A stretch of DNA of 64,000 bases, from assembly GCA_017415425.1 (NCBI GenBank), contig JAFQGT010000017.1, positions 1-64,000 of the forward strand, read 5' to 3'. The notes below the pieces were generated by a model that saw only the letters and a program-made list of their open reading frames with translations, searched no databases and had not been told where the DNA came from. Of the stretch, positions 1-7,811 are shown piece after piece. Both the position numbers and the translations under genes were made by a program. This stretch comes from Oscillospiraceae bacterium. Lineage in GTDB: Bacteria > Bacillota > Clostridia > Oscillospirales > Oscillospiraceae. Position 1 is the first letter of the stretch. Each line of letters begins with the position of its first letter.

Positions 1-1347
1 GGTATCCTTGATGGAGATACGCTTGCCGGTGCCGTTCCAGCCGGTGTTGACAAGGTATGCCTTGGCGCCGGACTTCTCCATCTTCTTGACGAGCTCCTCA
101 CCGTACTTGGTGGGATGCAGCTCAAGGAAGGCAGCGCCGAAGCAGGCGGAGAAGGTGGGAGTGGGCTCGGTAATGCCACGCTCGGTGCCGGCCAGCTTGG
201 AAGTGAAGCCGGACAGGAAATAGTACTGAGTCTGCTCGGGAGTCAGGATGGAAACGGGAGGCAGAACGCCGAATGCGTCAGCGGACAGGAAGATGACATT
301 CTTGGCATCGGGACCTGCGGACACAGGACGAACGATCTTCTCGATGTGGTCGATGGGGTAGGAAACACGGGTGTTCTCGGTGACGGAGCCGTCGGCGAAG
401 TCGCACTTGCCGTCTGCTGCCACGGTGACGTTCTCCAGCAGAGCGTTGCGCTTGATGGCCTTGTAGATGTCGGGCTCGGACTCGGGATCCAGGTTGATGA
501 CCTTGGCATAGCAGCCGCCCTCAAAGTTGAACACGCCGTTGTCGTCCCAGCCGTGCTCGTCGTCACCGATCAGCAGACGCTTGGGGTCGGTGGACAGGGT
601 GGTCTTGCCGGTGCCGGACAGGCCGAAGAACAGAGCAGTGTTCTGGCCGTTCATATCGGTGTTGGCGGAGCAGTGCATAGAAGCCATACCGTTCAGGGGC
701 AGGTAGTAGTTCATCATAGAGAACATACCCTTCTTCATTTCGCCGCCGTACCAAGTGTTCAGAATGACCTGCTCCCGGGAAGTCAGGTTGAACAGAACAG
801 CAGTCTCGGAGTTCAGACCCAGCTCCTTGTAGTTCTCTACCTTGGCCTTGGAGGCATTGTAAATGACGAAGTTGGGCTCGAAGTTCTTCAGCTCTTCCTC
901 GGTGGGAGCGATGAACATATTCTTAACAAAGTGAGCCTGCCAAGCCACTTCCACGATGAAGCGGATCGCCATACGGGAGTCGGGGTTGGTACCGCAGAAC
1001 AGGTCCATCACGTACAGCTTCTTGGGGCCGGACAGCTGCTTCAGAGCCAGCTCCTTGCAGGCGTTCCAGGCTTCTACGGATGCGGGCTTGTTGTCGTTGG
1101 CGAATTCCTTGGAGGTCCACCACACGGTGTCCTTGGAGGTGTCGTCCATTACGATGAACTTGTCTTTGGGGGAACGGCCGGTGTAGATGCCGGTCATCAC
1201 GTTCACGGCGCCCAGCTCGGTCAGCTGACCTTTGTCAAAGCCTTCCAGAGTGGGATCCATTTCGGCCTCGAACAGCTGCTCGTAAGTAGGATTGTAAACA
1301 ATTTCGGTAGTGCCGGTAATGCCGTACTTTTCAAGGTTGATCTGCAT
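1..1347 (-). CDS. pckA: Phosphoenolpyruvate carboxykinase (ATP), C-terminus off the window
   Basis: ATP-dependent PEP carboxykinase interconverts oxaloacetate and PEP; in fermentative gut Clostridia it often runs in the CO2-fixing, ATP-forming direction (family knowledge). Translation from 1347 opens [20 protein letters not shown]. It shows the substrate loop TGRSPKDKF, the P-loop [11 protein letters not shown] and the metal motif [20 protein letters not shown]. The 449 codons present end inside [10 protein letters not shown]; the family is about 530-540 residues, so roughly 85 are missing. Start ATG at 1345-1347 follows TTTAGGAGGAAACAT. A small GGTT-loop hairpin (1372-1385) lies just upstream of the ribosome site. 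A long open frame on the other strand is only its shadow. Confidence 0.97.
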   Translation of the reverse strand, partial: MQINLEKYGITGTTEIVYNPTYEQLFEAEMDPTLEGFDKGQLTELGAVNVMTGIYTGRSPKDKFIVMDDTSKDTVWWTSKEFANDNKPASVEAWNACKELALKQLSGPKKLYVMDLFCGTNPDSRMAIRFIVEVAWQAHFVKNMFIAPTEEELKNFEPNFVIYNASKAKVENYKELGLNSETAVLFNLTSREQVILNTWYGGEMKKGMFSMMNYYLPLNGMASMHCSANTDMNGQNTALFFGLSGTGKTTLSTDPKRLLIGDDEHGWDDNGVFNFEGGCYAKVINLDPESEPDIYKAIKRNALLENVTVAADGKCDFADGSVTENTRVSYPIDHIEKIVRPVSAGPDAKNVIFLSADAFGVLPPVSILTPEQTQYYFLSGFTSKLAGTERGITEPTPTFSACFGAAFLELHPTKYGEELVKKMEKSGAKAYLVNTGWNGTGKRISIKDT

Positions 1348-1437
1348 ATATGTTTCCTCCTAAATTGATATGCGGCGGTTGCCGCGAATTTATAGTTTCC
1401 GGGAAAGTCTTGATAAAATCCAACTTCCACCAAATAC

Positions 1438-1466
1438 ATTTTAACATATACGAAATAAAATGTCTA
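1438..1466 (-). promoter_or_regulatory. Probable sigma-A promoter of pckA
   Basis: Read on the minus strand: TAGACA, 17-nt spacer, TAAAAT, giving a 5' UTR of about 85 nt. Confidence 0.55.
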
Positions 1467-1639
1467 TCTTTATTTTGCAGAAAAAGCGTTTTTTAGCAGT
1501 GTTTTTTCGGCAGCCTCATCAGGAGAAAAAATTAACAATCCAACAAAAGAACGGTGACAAAAAGAAACGTGACGGCAACGGAAAATCGGTTGACATAAAC
1601 TAAAAATTATGGAAAAATCTGCCGAAAGAAAAACAGGAG

Positions 1640-1669
1640 TTTTCCACACTCTCCACAGAGTTATCCACA
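1640..1669. other. DnaA-box-like pair in the pckA/thioesterase intergenic region
   Basis: The 429-bp gap 1348-1776 holds the pckA promoter, a terminator (1682-1714) and this patch. TTTTCCACA (1640-1648) and TTATCCACA (1661-1669) match the DnaA-box pattern TTWTNCACA, with CTCCACAGA between them. No other gene is visible in the gap. Function is inferred only from the motif. Confidence 0.4.
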
Positions 1670-1681
1670 GGTAAGGATAGA

Positions 1682-1714
1682 AAACCCTCTGCAAATCCGG
1701 GATTTGCAGAGGGT
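1682..1714 (-). terminator. Intrinsic terminator after the thioesterase gene
   Basis: Perfect inverted repeat AACCCTCTGCAAAT / ATTTGCAGAGGGTT followed on the minus strand by TTTTCTAT. It ends the response regulator-kinase-htrA-thioesterase unit. Confidence 0.85.
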
Positions 1715-1776
1715 TGGGCGGAAAAGACTCGTTTTTTTGACGAATGTGTGGAAATCTGTTTTGGTTAACAGAACAA

Positions 1777-2520
1777 CTATTCAAACAACAGCTGGGCGGA
1801 GAAGACGCGACCCTTTCCCTCGGGAAAGGAGGTCTCTGCCCGGAGGGCATCTACCGTCAAATTCGGGCCGCCGGACAGCTCCCAGTGCAGGTCTATCTGG
1901 TCTCCCTCCAGCGCCTCCGACAGGTAGCAAAGGGTAAATTCCTGCAGAGGATGCTCCCGGTGGAAGTGGCTGGGCAGCAGATCCAGCACCCAATCCAGAT
2001 AACAGGTGTTGTTCATATGTCCGTTTCGGTCCAGCAGGGTGTAACCGACGGTGCGGTGGCTTACCTGCTCCATAGGATGGGGCATCAGAGAGCGGGGCAC
2101 GGTCAGTTCGTTTCCGGTGAGGGTGCCGTCCACCACCACGCCGCTCTTTCCCGGCAGGATCATCGCCCGGGTGCGTGTATCCATCAGTACCCAAAGGCTG
2201 ATGGAGCGGAACAGCTCCCGTCCGGTTTCGTCATAGGCCACCACGGAGCGGGGATATGCCACCTTGGTGGTGGGCATAGGCCAGGTCTCCACGGTGATGT
2301 TCTCTCCCAACCGGGGAAGACGGGTCACCTGCACCCGATTCCGGGAAACCGCCCAGAACAGATTGCGCTTGGCAAGGTTCTCCCAGTCCACAGACATCAG
2401 ACTGGAGTGATTGCCGGCGGCCTGCTGAATAAAGTACAGCAGCGCCGAGGGCTTTGCCCGGCCAAACCGGTCGGACTGGGGCTCGGTGACGGTAAATTGC
2501 TCACGGTAAATGGGTTCCAT
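1777..2520 (-). CDS. Acyl-ACP thioesterase (FatA/FatB-type hotdog fold)
   Basis: Hydrolyses acyl-ACP to release free fatty acid. The 247-residue product has the bacterial acyl-ACP thioesterase layout of two hotdog halves. The first includes AVSRNRVQVTRLPRLGENI; the second carries the catalytic-type motif RNGHMNNTCYLDW (Asn and His). The start chosen is ATG at 2518-2520, six bases after AAAGGGTG; an in-frame GTG at 2527-2529 would add MLY but sits on the ribosome site. It is the last gene of a minus-strand run with htrA and a two-component system, 27 bp below htrA. That suggests a role in membrane lipid adjustment, which is inference. Chain-length specificity cannot be read. Confidence 0.88.
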   Translation of the reverse strand: MEPIYREQFTVTEPQSDRFGRAKPSALLYFIQQAAGNHSSLMSVDWENLAKRNLFWAVSRNRVQVTRLPRLGENITVETWPMPTTKVAYPRSVVAYDETGRELFRSISLWVLMDTRTRAMILPGKSGVVVDGTLTGNELTVPRSLMPHPMEQVSHRTVGYTLLDRNGHMNNTCYLDWVLDLLPSHFHREHPLQEFTLCYLSEALEGDQIDLHWELSGGPNLTVDALRAETSFPEGKGRVFSAQLLFE

Positions 2521-2547
2521 ATACAGCACCCTTTCTGTTTGTCAAGA

Positions 2548-3777
2548 TTACTTTTTCCCAGCCTGGTCAATGGTCAGCTCCAGCCGGTACAGCTTGCCGC
2601 CCCGGTAGATGACCACCTCCACGGTGTCACCGGCCTGGTGGTTGTAAAGCAGACTGTTCAGAGCCTCCAGGGTGGAGACCTCCGTTCCGTCAAAGCTGGT
2701 GAGCACATCTCCCGGGGAGATGCCCTTCTGGGCGGCGTCGGAAGATTCGTTGACCTGGGTGATATACAGGCCGCTGGGCAGGTTATACATCCGCTGATAC
2801 AGCGCTGACAGCTCCTGGAAAGTCAGACCCAGGGTGGGGCGGCCTTTCACATAGCCGTACTGGAGCAGATCGTCTACCACGGTTTTGACCGTGGTACTGG
2901 GAATGGCAAAGCCAAGACCCTCTACGCCGGCATCACTGACATAGTCGCCGATCTTCATGGTATTGATGCCGATGACCTGACCGTAGCAGTTCAGCAGCGG
3001 GCCGCCGGAGTTGCCGGAGTTTAAGGCAGCATTGGTCTGGATCAGAGTCATAGTGCGGCCATCGGTCTGAATATTTCGGTTGATGGCGGAGATGATGCCG
3101 TCGGTCATGGTGCCCCGCAGGTCCGCGCCCAGAGGGTCGCCGATGGCCACTGCCAGATCCCCAACCCGGAGGGCATCGGAATCTCCAAAGACCGCTGCGG
3201 TCAGATTCGCAGCCGGGACATACAGCACCGCCAGGTCGGAGACCGTATCGCTGCCGATGCACGTGGCGTCAAAGGTCCGTCCGTCGGACAGCTGGACACG
3301 GATCCTGGTTGCGTCGGCAACCACATGGGCGTTGGTGACCAGATACCCTTCCTTGGCGATGATCACGCCGGTGCCGGAGGTGTTGCCGCCGGGAAGGGTA
3401 CAGCTGATGGAAACCACGGAATCAATGGTGCTTGCATAGATCTGCTGCAGGGATAAGCCGCCTTCCTGTGGAGTGTTTTCCACAGAGGAGGGGGATGGGG
3501 TGATGGGCAGGGTCACATCCGGGGATTCCTGTGCCAGAGAAGGTTCGACACTGTCGGATGCTTTTTGATCGTTGTTTTGATAGAAGGACAAAGATGCATC
3601 TTCCTTGGGCGTATCCTGCGCCTGTCGGAACGGCCGGATATTCAGCAGACCGAAGGCGGAGACGATGCCACCCAGAAAAATGACTGCCATCAGCAGCAGC
3701 GACAGCAGGGTGCTGCAGTTTTTCCGGGGGCGCATCTGTCCTGTGCGGTATTCGTTTGTCCAGTTTGTTTCGCTCAT
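2548..3777 (-). CDS. htrA: HtrA/DegP-type membrane-anchored serine protease with PDZ domain
   Basis: Envelope quality-control protease of 409 residues. It has a cytoplasmic N-terminus, one membrane segment at about 23-45, a Ser/Thr/Pro-rich linker to about 105 and a trypsin-like domain at about 110-300. The triad reads His151 (TNAHVV), Asp181 (SDLAVL) and Ser257 (GNSGGPL). One PDZ domain follows (about 305-400, GISPGDVLTSFDG). Start ATG at 3777 follows GAGG. It sits below a response regulator/kinase pair, an arrangement resembling the CssRS-HtrA secretion-stress module of Bacillus. The 105-bp gap to the kinase is mostly an AT-rich repeat. Confidence 0.95.
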   Translation of the reverse strand: MSETNWTNEYRTGQMRPRKNCSTLLSLLLMAVIFLGGIVSAFGLLNIRPFRQAQDTPKEDASLSFYQNNDQKASDSVEPSLAQESPDVTLPITPSPSSVENTPQEGGLSLQQIYASTIDSVVSISCTLPGGNTSGTGVIIAKEGYLVTNAHVVADATRIRVQLSDGRTFDATCIGSDTVSDLAVLYVPAANLTAAVFGDSDALRVGDLAVAIGDPLGADLRGTMTDGIISAINRNIQTDGRTMTLIQTNAALNSGNSGGPLLNCYGQVIGINTMKIGDYVSDAGVEGLGFAIPSTTVKTVVDDLLQYGYVKGRPTLGLTFQELSALYQRMYNLPSGLYITQVNESSDAAQKGISPGDVLTSFDGTEVSTLEALNSLLYNHQAGDTVEVVIYRGGKLYRLELTIDQAGKK

Positions 3778-3827
3778 AGAGAACCTCGGGAAAATAATAG
3801 GATATAAATATAGGGGGCGGCGCAGTT

Positions 3828-3890
3828 GATAATTGAAAGCTAAAAATTAAAAATCAAATTTTCAATTTTGCAATGTCAATTGTCAATTGA
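3828..3890. repeat. AT-rich repeat containing CAATTGAAAATTG-like blocks
   Basis: Low-GC tract between the kinase and htrA built from AATTGAAA, TTTTCAATTTT and TCAATTGTCAATTG units. Related tracts occur at 6150-6164 and 15041-15075. The kinase stop codon (AAT TGA) lies inside it. Confidence 0.55.
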
Positions 3891-5313
3891 CCAGTGGCAG
3901 GGTGAATGTAAATTCTGTCCGGTCGTTTTGGCTGGTGACGGAAATGTCCTCTCCGTGGCGGCCGATGAGGGTCTTGACGATGTACAGACCCAGACCCCAG
4001 CCTTCCCGGTTTTCTGCCCGGCTCTTATCCAGCTTGTGGAACCGGTCAAAGACCAGCGGCAGCTCCTCCGGGGGAATGGTGTTGCCGGTGTTGGCAATGC
4101 CGGCATAGATCTTGTTGCCGTCTTCCCGGATGGATACGGAAAGGGTGCCGCCCACCGGGCAGAATTTTACGGCGTTATCCACCAAGTTGTAGAACACCTG
4201 GGTGATGGCATCCTGGTTGGCAAGGGTGTCTACGTTGTGTTCCGGGAAATCCACCTCTACGGCGAGGGATTTTTCCACGATTTTCTGTTCAAAGGTAATC
4301 AGCACCTGGCCGGCGCATTCGCACAGGTCGAACTGGGTCAGCTGTGCTTCGGAGAAGCGCTGGGTATCCTGCATCCGGGAGATGTCCAGCATACTCCGCA
4401 CCAGGCGGCTCAGCCGCTTGGTCTCCTGGGAGACCAGGCGCATATAATGGTTCTGACGCTCCGCCGGGATGGTGCCGTCCAGCATACCGTCCACATAGCC
4501 GGAGATGGTGGTCATCGGCGTCTTCAGCTCGTGGGAAACATTGGCCACAAATTCCTGCCGCTGATATTCACTTTGCTGCAGGGAGGAGGCCATATTGTTG
4601 AAGGCCAGCGCCAGCTCCTGCACTTCCAGAGGGCTGCGCTCATCTACGGACACCCGGGCGTCCAGGTTGCCGTGACCGAAGTCACAGGCCACCTTGGCCA
4701 TATCCCGCAGTGGGTTACTTTGCCGGCGGAACATAAAGGTCATCACCAGTACTGCAGCCAGCACCACTATAACAGAGATCATCAGATAAAAGTCGGAGAG
4801 CTTTTCCAAAATGGTGTGCACCTGAGTCAGCGGGGTGGATACGATCACAAGACCTACCGGCTGGTTGGTCTGGGTATCGGAAATGGGAACGCCCACCACA
4901 TACCGGGATTCTTCGTACAGACCTTGGATCACACCCACATCCGAGACCGAGCCGGTCTCAAAGACTTCCTGCAGGTATGCTTCGTCGATCATCAGCCCCT
5001 GATGCTCACAGCCCATAGGCTGCTTGGCGCACAGAACCAGCTTACCGGTGGCGTCGCAGATCACGGCGTCAGCACCGCTGACCTGAGTGGCTACGGTGAG
5101 ATTGATATAGAAATCCTGCGCAGAGATGGCTTTGTCGGCAAAGTAGGCGGAAGACAGCCGGGAGATGGTCTGCCCGTCGGTTTGCAGGTCAGAAAGACTC
5201 TCCCGGATCAGATAATTTTTCACCAGCAGCTGAAAGGAAGTGCCTACCACCAGCAGCGCCGCCAGAAGGATCATAGCGGCGGGAAAAAAGATCCGGCTGA
5301 AGGTCGTTTTCAT
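3883..5313 (-). CDS. Two-component sensor histidine kinase
   Basis: Membrane histidine kinase of 476 residues: TM1 about 9-31, extracytoplasmic sensor about 32-175, TM2 about 176-196, HAMP about 197-250, HisKA with phospho-acceptor His261 (NVSHELKTPMTT), then HATPase with N-box NLVDNAVKF and G-box GWGLGLYIVK. It starts 2 bp after the response regulator stop and is surely co-transcribed. The last residue and stop (Asn-TGA) fall in an AT-rich repeat, so the C-terminal tip may have been altered by that repeat. The sensor shows no known ligand motif; linkage to htrA suggests envelope stress. Confidence 0.95.
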   Translation of the reverse strand: MKTTFSRIFFPAAMILLAALLVVGTSFQLLVKNYLIRESLSDLQTDGQTISRLSSAYFADKAISAQDFYINLTVATQVSGADAVICDATGKLVLCAKQPMGCEHQGLMIDEAYLQEVFETGSVSDVGVIQGLYEESRYVVGVPISDTQTNQPVGLVIVSTPLTQVHTILEKLSDFYLMISVIVVLAAVLVMTFMFRRQSNPLRDMAKVACDFGHGNLDARVSVDERSPLEVQELALAFNNMASSLQQSEYQRQEFVANVSHELKTPMTTISGYVDGMLDGTIPAERQNHYMRLVSQETKRLSRLVRSMLDISRMQDTQRFSEAQLTQFDLCECAGQVLITFEQKIVEKSLAVEVDFPEHNVDTLANQDAITQVFYNLVDNAVKFCPVGGTLSVSIREDGNKIYAGIANTGNTIPPEELPLVFDRFHKLDKSRAENREGWGLGLYIVKTLIGRHGEDISVTSQNDRTEFTFTLPLVN

Positions 5314-5315
5314 AT

Positions 5316-6002
5316 TTACAGTACCTCGAACTTATAACCCACGCCCCACACGGTTTTTACGCTCCACTTTTCCGAGACGCCTTCCAGCTTTTCCCGCAGA
5401 CGCTTCACGTGGACGTCCACCGTCCGGGAGTCGCCGAAGTAGTCAAAGCCCCACACCTCATCCAGCAGCTGGTTGCGGGTGTAGACCCGGTTGGGAGAGG
5501 AGGCCAGGTAGTACAAAAGCTCCATTTCCTTCGGGGGTGTATCCACTTTCTTGCCGTCCACCGTCAGCTCAAATGCATCCATATCGATGGTGAGCTTGTC
5601 GAAGGACAGTCGTCTTGCGGTGTGCTCGGCACTGTCGGGAATGGCGCGGCGGAGGACCGCCTCAATCCGGGCCAGCAGCTCCTTCATCTCAAAGGGCTTG
5701 GTGACATAGTCGTCAGCACCGGCTTTGAGACCTGTGACTTTGTCGTCGGTCTCGCCCTTGGCGGTGAGCATAATCACAGGGGTTCTGCCCTCGGCACGGA
5801 TGGCCCGGCAAACTGCCCAGCCGTCCATAACAGGCATCATCACATCCAGCAGCACCAAATCCGGCTTGATGGCGTGGAACTTTGCCAGACCCTGACCGCC
5901 GTCGGAAGCCAGGGTGACGGCGTAGCCGTCCTTTTCCAGATACAGCTGCAGAAGCTCCCGGATGTTGGGATCATCTTCCACAATTAACACAGAGATTGCC
6001 AT
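5316..6002 (-). CDS. OmpR/PhoB-family response regulator
   Basis: 228 residues: receiver domain 1-120 with acidic pair D10-D11, phospho-acceptor Asp53 (LVLLDVMMPVMDGW) and conserved Lys in MLTAKGETDD; then a winged-helix DNA-binding domain (about 130-228, with NRVYTRNQLLDEVWG and RTVDVHVKRLREK). It partners the kinase encoded 2 bp downstream. Start ATG at 6002 follows GGGAGG. Direct repeats with an 11-bp period upstream (6061-6104) are plausible sites for its own product. Confidence 0.96.
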   Translation of the reverse strand: MAISVLIVEDDPNIRELLQLYLEKDGYAVTLASDGGQGLAKFHAIKPDLVLLDVMMPVMDGWAVCRAIRAEGRTPVIMLTAKGETDDKVTGLKAGADDYVTKPFEMKELLARIEAVLRRAIPDSAEHTARRLSFDKLTIDMDAFELTVDGKKVDTPPKEMELLYYLASSPNRVYTRNQLLDEVWGFDYFGDSRTVDVHVKRLREKLEGVSEKWSVKTVWGVGYKFEVL

Positions 6003-6034
6003 AGGCGATACCTCCCATTGTTTCTTTTTTCTCT

Positions 6035-6104
6035 ATTATAGCGCAAAAAACCGATTTGCGGTGAACAATTTGTGAATAGTTTCACCCCAAAATGTGAACA
6101 GGGA
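6035..6104 (-). promoter_or_regulatory. Response-regulator promoter with phased direct repeats
   Basis: A -10 TATAAT (minus strand, 6035-6040) lacks a recognisable -35. Instead GTGAACAATTT (6061-6071) and GTGAATAGTTT (6072-6082) form a tandem repeat of 11-bp period, and GTGAACAGGGA recurs at 6094-6104, again in phase (22 bp). The layout is typical of PhoB/OmpR-type activator boxes replacing a -35. Binding by the adjacent regulator is inference. Confidence 0.5.
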
Positions 6105-6112
6105 AAATTTCC

Positions 6113-6141
6113 TTGTCAGTAGATAGGGTTGGTGGTATAAT
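6113..6141 (+). promoter_or_regulatory. Sigma-A promoter of uppP
   Basis: TTGTCA, 17-nt spacer, TATAAT. The third direct repeat of the response-regulator box (6094-6104) ends 8 bp upstream. A CAATTGAAAATTGAG repeat copy (6150-6164) lies just downstream. Confidence 0.75.
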
Positions 6142-6218
6142 GAATGGACAATTGAAAATTGAGGTATCGGCGTTACCAATGAAAAGAAGTATCACTTGGT
6201 ACGGACACAGGAGGTTTT

Positions 6219-7079
6219 ATGGATACGATCATTGAATTATTGAAGGCGGTGCTGTTTGGCATCGTGGAGGGCATCACCGAGTGGCTGCCTATTTCCTCTA
6301 CGGGACATATGATCCTGCTGGATGAGTTTGTTAAATTAAAAGTATCCGATGCATTCTATGAGATGTTTCAGGTGGTGATCCAGCTGGGTGCGATTTTGGC
6401 GGTGGTGCTGCTGTTCTTCCACAAGCTCAATCCCTTTGCTGCCACCAAAACGCCCCGGCAGAAGAAGGATACCTGGCAGCTGTGGCTGAAGGTGATCGTG
6501 GCGGTGCTGCCATCGGCGGTGATCGGTCTTCTGCTGGACGATTGGATGGACGAACATCTGTATAACTATGTGGTGGTGGCGCTGGCGCTGGTGGTTTACG
6601 GCGTAGCATTCCTGTTTGTGGAGAAAAGAAACCACCCAAAAGCCGCCACAGTGGTGGATGTGTATGCCATTGACAACCGTACCGCGCTGCTGATCGGTGC
6701 GTTCCAGTGTCTGGCGCTGATCCCCGGCACTTCCCGGTCTGGCTCTACCATTCTGGGCGCCATCATTTTGGGCGTGGGACGGTTTGCCGGCGCGGAGTTC
6801 TCTTTCTTCCTGGCAATCCCCACGATGCTGGGCGCCAGCGCTTTGAAGCTGCTGAAATACGTGATGGAGATTATCGAGGGCGCGGCCGCCGCTCCCAGCG
6901 GAACGGAACTTGCCGTGCTGGGTGTGGGTTGTGTGGTCAGCTTCTTGGTGAGCCTGCTGGTGATCCGGGGACTGATGGAGTATGTTCGCAAGCACAGTTT
7001 CTCCGCCTTCGGCGTATACCGGATCGTGCTGGGCGTGTTGGTGCTGGGTTACTTTGTGATCAAGACCTGCTTGGTATAA
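6219..7079 (+). CDS. uppP: Undecaprenyl-diphosphatase (BacA/UppP)
   Basis: Integral membrane pyrophosphatase that recycles undecaprenyl pyrophosphate to the carrier lipid for peptidoglycan and other cell-wall polymers. The 286 residues carry the family motifs GIVEGITEWLPISSTGHMIL near the N-terminus and the PGTSRSGST phosphatase motif at about 168. About eight membrane segments and a C-terminal VIKTCLV fit family length (260-290). Start ATG at 6219 follows AGGAGG. trmB starts about 30 bp downstream. The upstream region is shared with the divergent two-component operon, so envelope-stress control is possible. Confidence 0.97.
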   Translation: MDTIIELLKAVLFGIVEGITEWLPISSTGHMILLDEFVKLKVSDAFYEMFQVVIQLGAILAVVLLFFHKLNPFAATKTPRQKKDTWQLWLKVIVAVLPSAVIGLLLDDWMDEHLYNYVVVALALVVYGVAFLFVEKRNHPKAATVVDVYAIDNRTALLIGAFQCLALIPGTSRSGSTILGAIILGVGRFAGAEFSFFLAIPTMLGASALKLLKYVMEIIEGAAAAPSGTELAVLGVGCVVSFLVSLLVIRGLMEYVRKHSFSAFGVYRIVLGVLVLGYFVIKTCLV

Positions 7080-7109
7080 GAAAATATTACACATATGAGG
7101 ATAATTCCT

Positions 7110-7811
7110 ATGAGAATGCGAAAAATGAAGAATTTAGAGCCCAGAATGGAGGCTTGTGCTGCTTATCGGATCGCCAAGCCCGGGGATAAGAAGGGTCAGT
7201 GGCGGAGCTTGAAGCCGGATTGCACTGCCCTTTGGGTGGAGGTTGGCTGCGGCAAGGGCAAGTTCACCGCTCAGACCGCCGCTGCCAATCCCGATGTACT
7301 GCTGATCGCGGTGGAGCGCTGCCGGGAGGCGATGGTGGTGGCGATGGAAAAGGCTAGGGCAATGGGTCTTACCAACGTGTTTTTTATTGATATGGATGTG
7401 GCGAACATCGAGGATATCTTTGCCGCCGGGGAGATGGACCGGCTGTTCATCAATTTCCCCGACCCCTGGCCCAGAAAGAAGAACGCCAAGCGCCGTCTGA
7501 CCCACAGAGGCTTTCTGGATAAGTACTGCCGTACTGTCCGGGAGGGCGGCGAGATTCACTTTAAGACCGACAATGCCCCTCTGTTTGAATTTTCTGTGGA
7601 GGAATTTGCCGCCTGCGGCCTGCAGGTGAATAACCTGACCCGGAATCTTCACGAAAACGGCATCGTGGGCATTATGACCGGGTATGAAGAGAAGTTCCAC
7701 GCCTTGGGTACTCCCATCAATCGGTGTGAGGTGGTGTGCAAGCCCTTTGTGCTGCCCAAGGAAGAAAAGAAGGAGAACACGGAATGTACCACGCAGGAAA
7801 CGCAGATGTGA
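7110..7811 (+). CDS. trmB: tRNA (guanine-N7)-methyltransferase
   Basis: SAM-dependent methylation of G46 in the tRNA variable loop. 233 residues with the SAM-binding stretch [14 protein letters not shown], the catalytic/binding motif [18 protein letters not shown] and the C-terminal TGYEEKF typical of TrmB. The start chosen is ATG at 7110, nine bases after GAGG; an in-frame ATG at 7095 contains that GAGG. The 3' end overlaps mnmG by 28 bp, suggesting translational coupling of two tRNA-modification genes. Confidence 0.95.
   Translation: MRMRKMKNLEPRMEACAAYRIAKPGDKKGQWRSLKPDCTALWVEVGCGKGKFTAQTAAANPDVLLIAVERCREAMVVAMEKARAMGLTNVFFIDMDVANIEDIFAAGEMDRLFINFPDPWPRKKNAKRRLTHRGFLDKYCRTVREGGEIHFKTDNAPLFEFSVEEFAACGLQVNNLTRNLHENGIVGIMTGYEEKFHALGTPINRCEVVCKPFVLPKEEKKENTECTTQETQM

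Noticed and set aside
115-1368. 417-codon frame on the plus strand
   Set aside because: Antisense shadow of pckA, which has all motifs and a proper ribosome site.
1221-1439. 72-codon minus-strand frame starting in the pckA leader
   Set aside because: No ribosome site and overlaps pckA in another frame.
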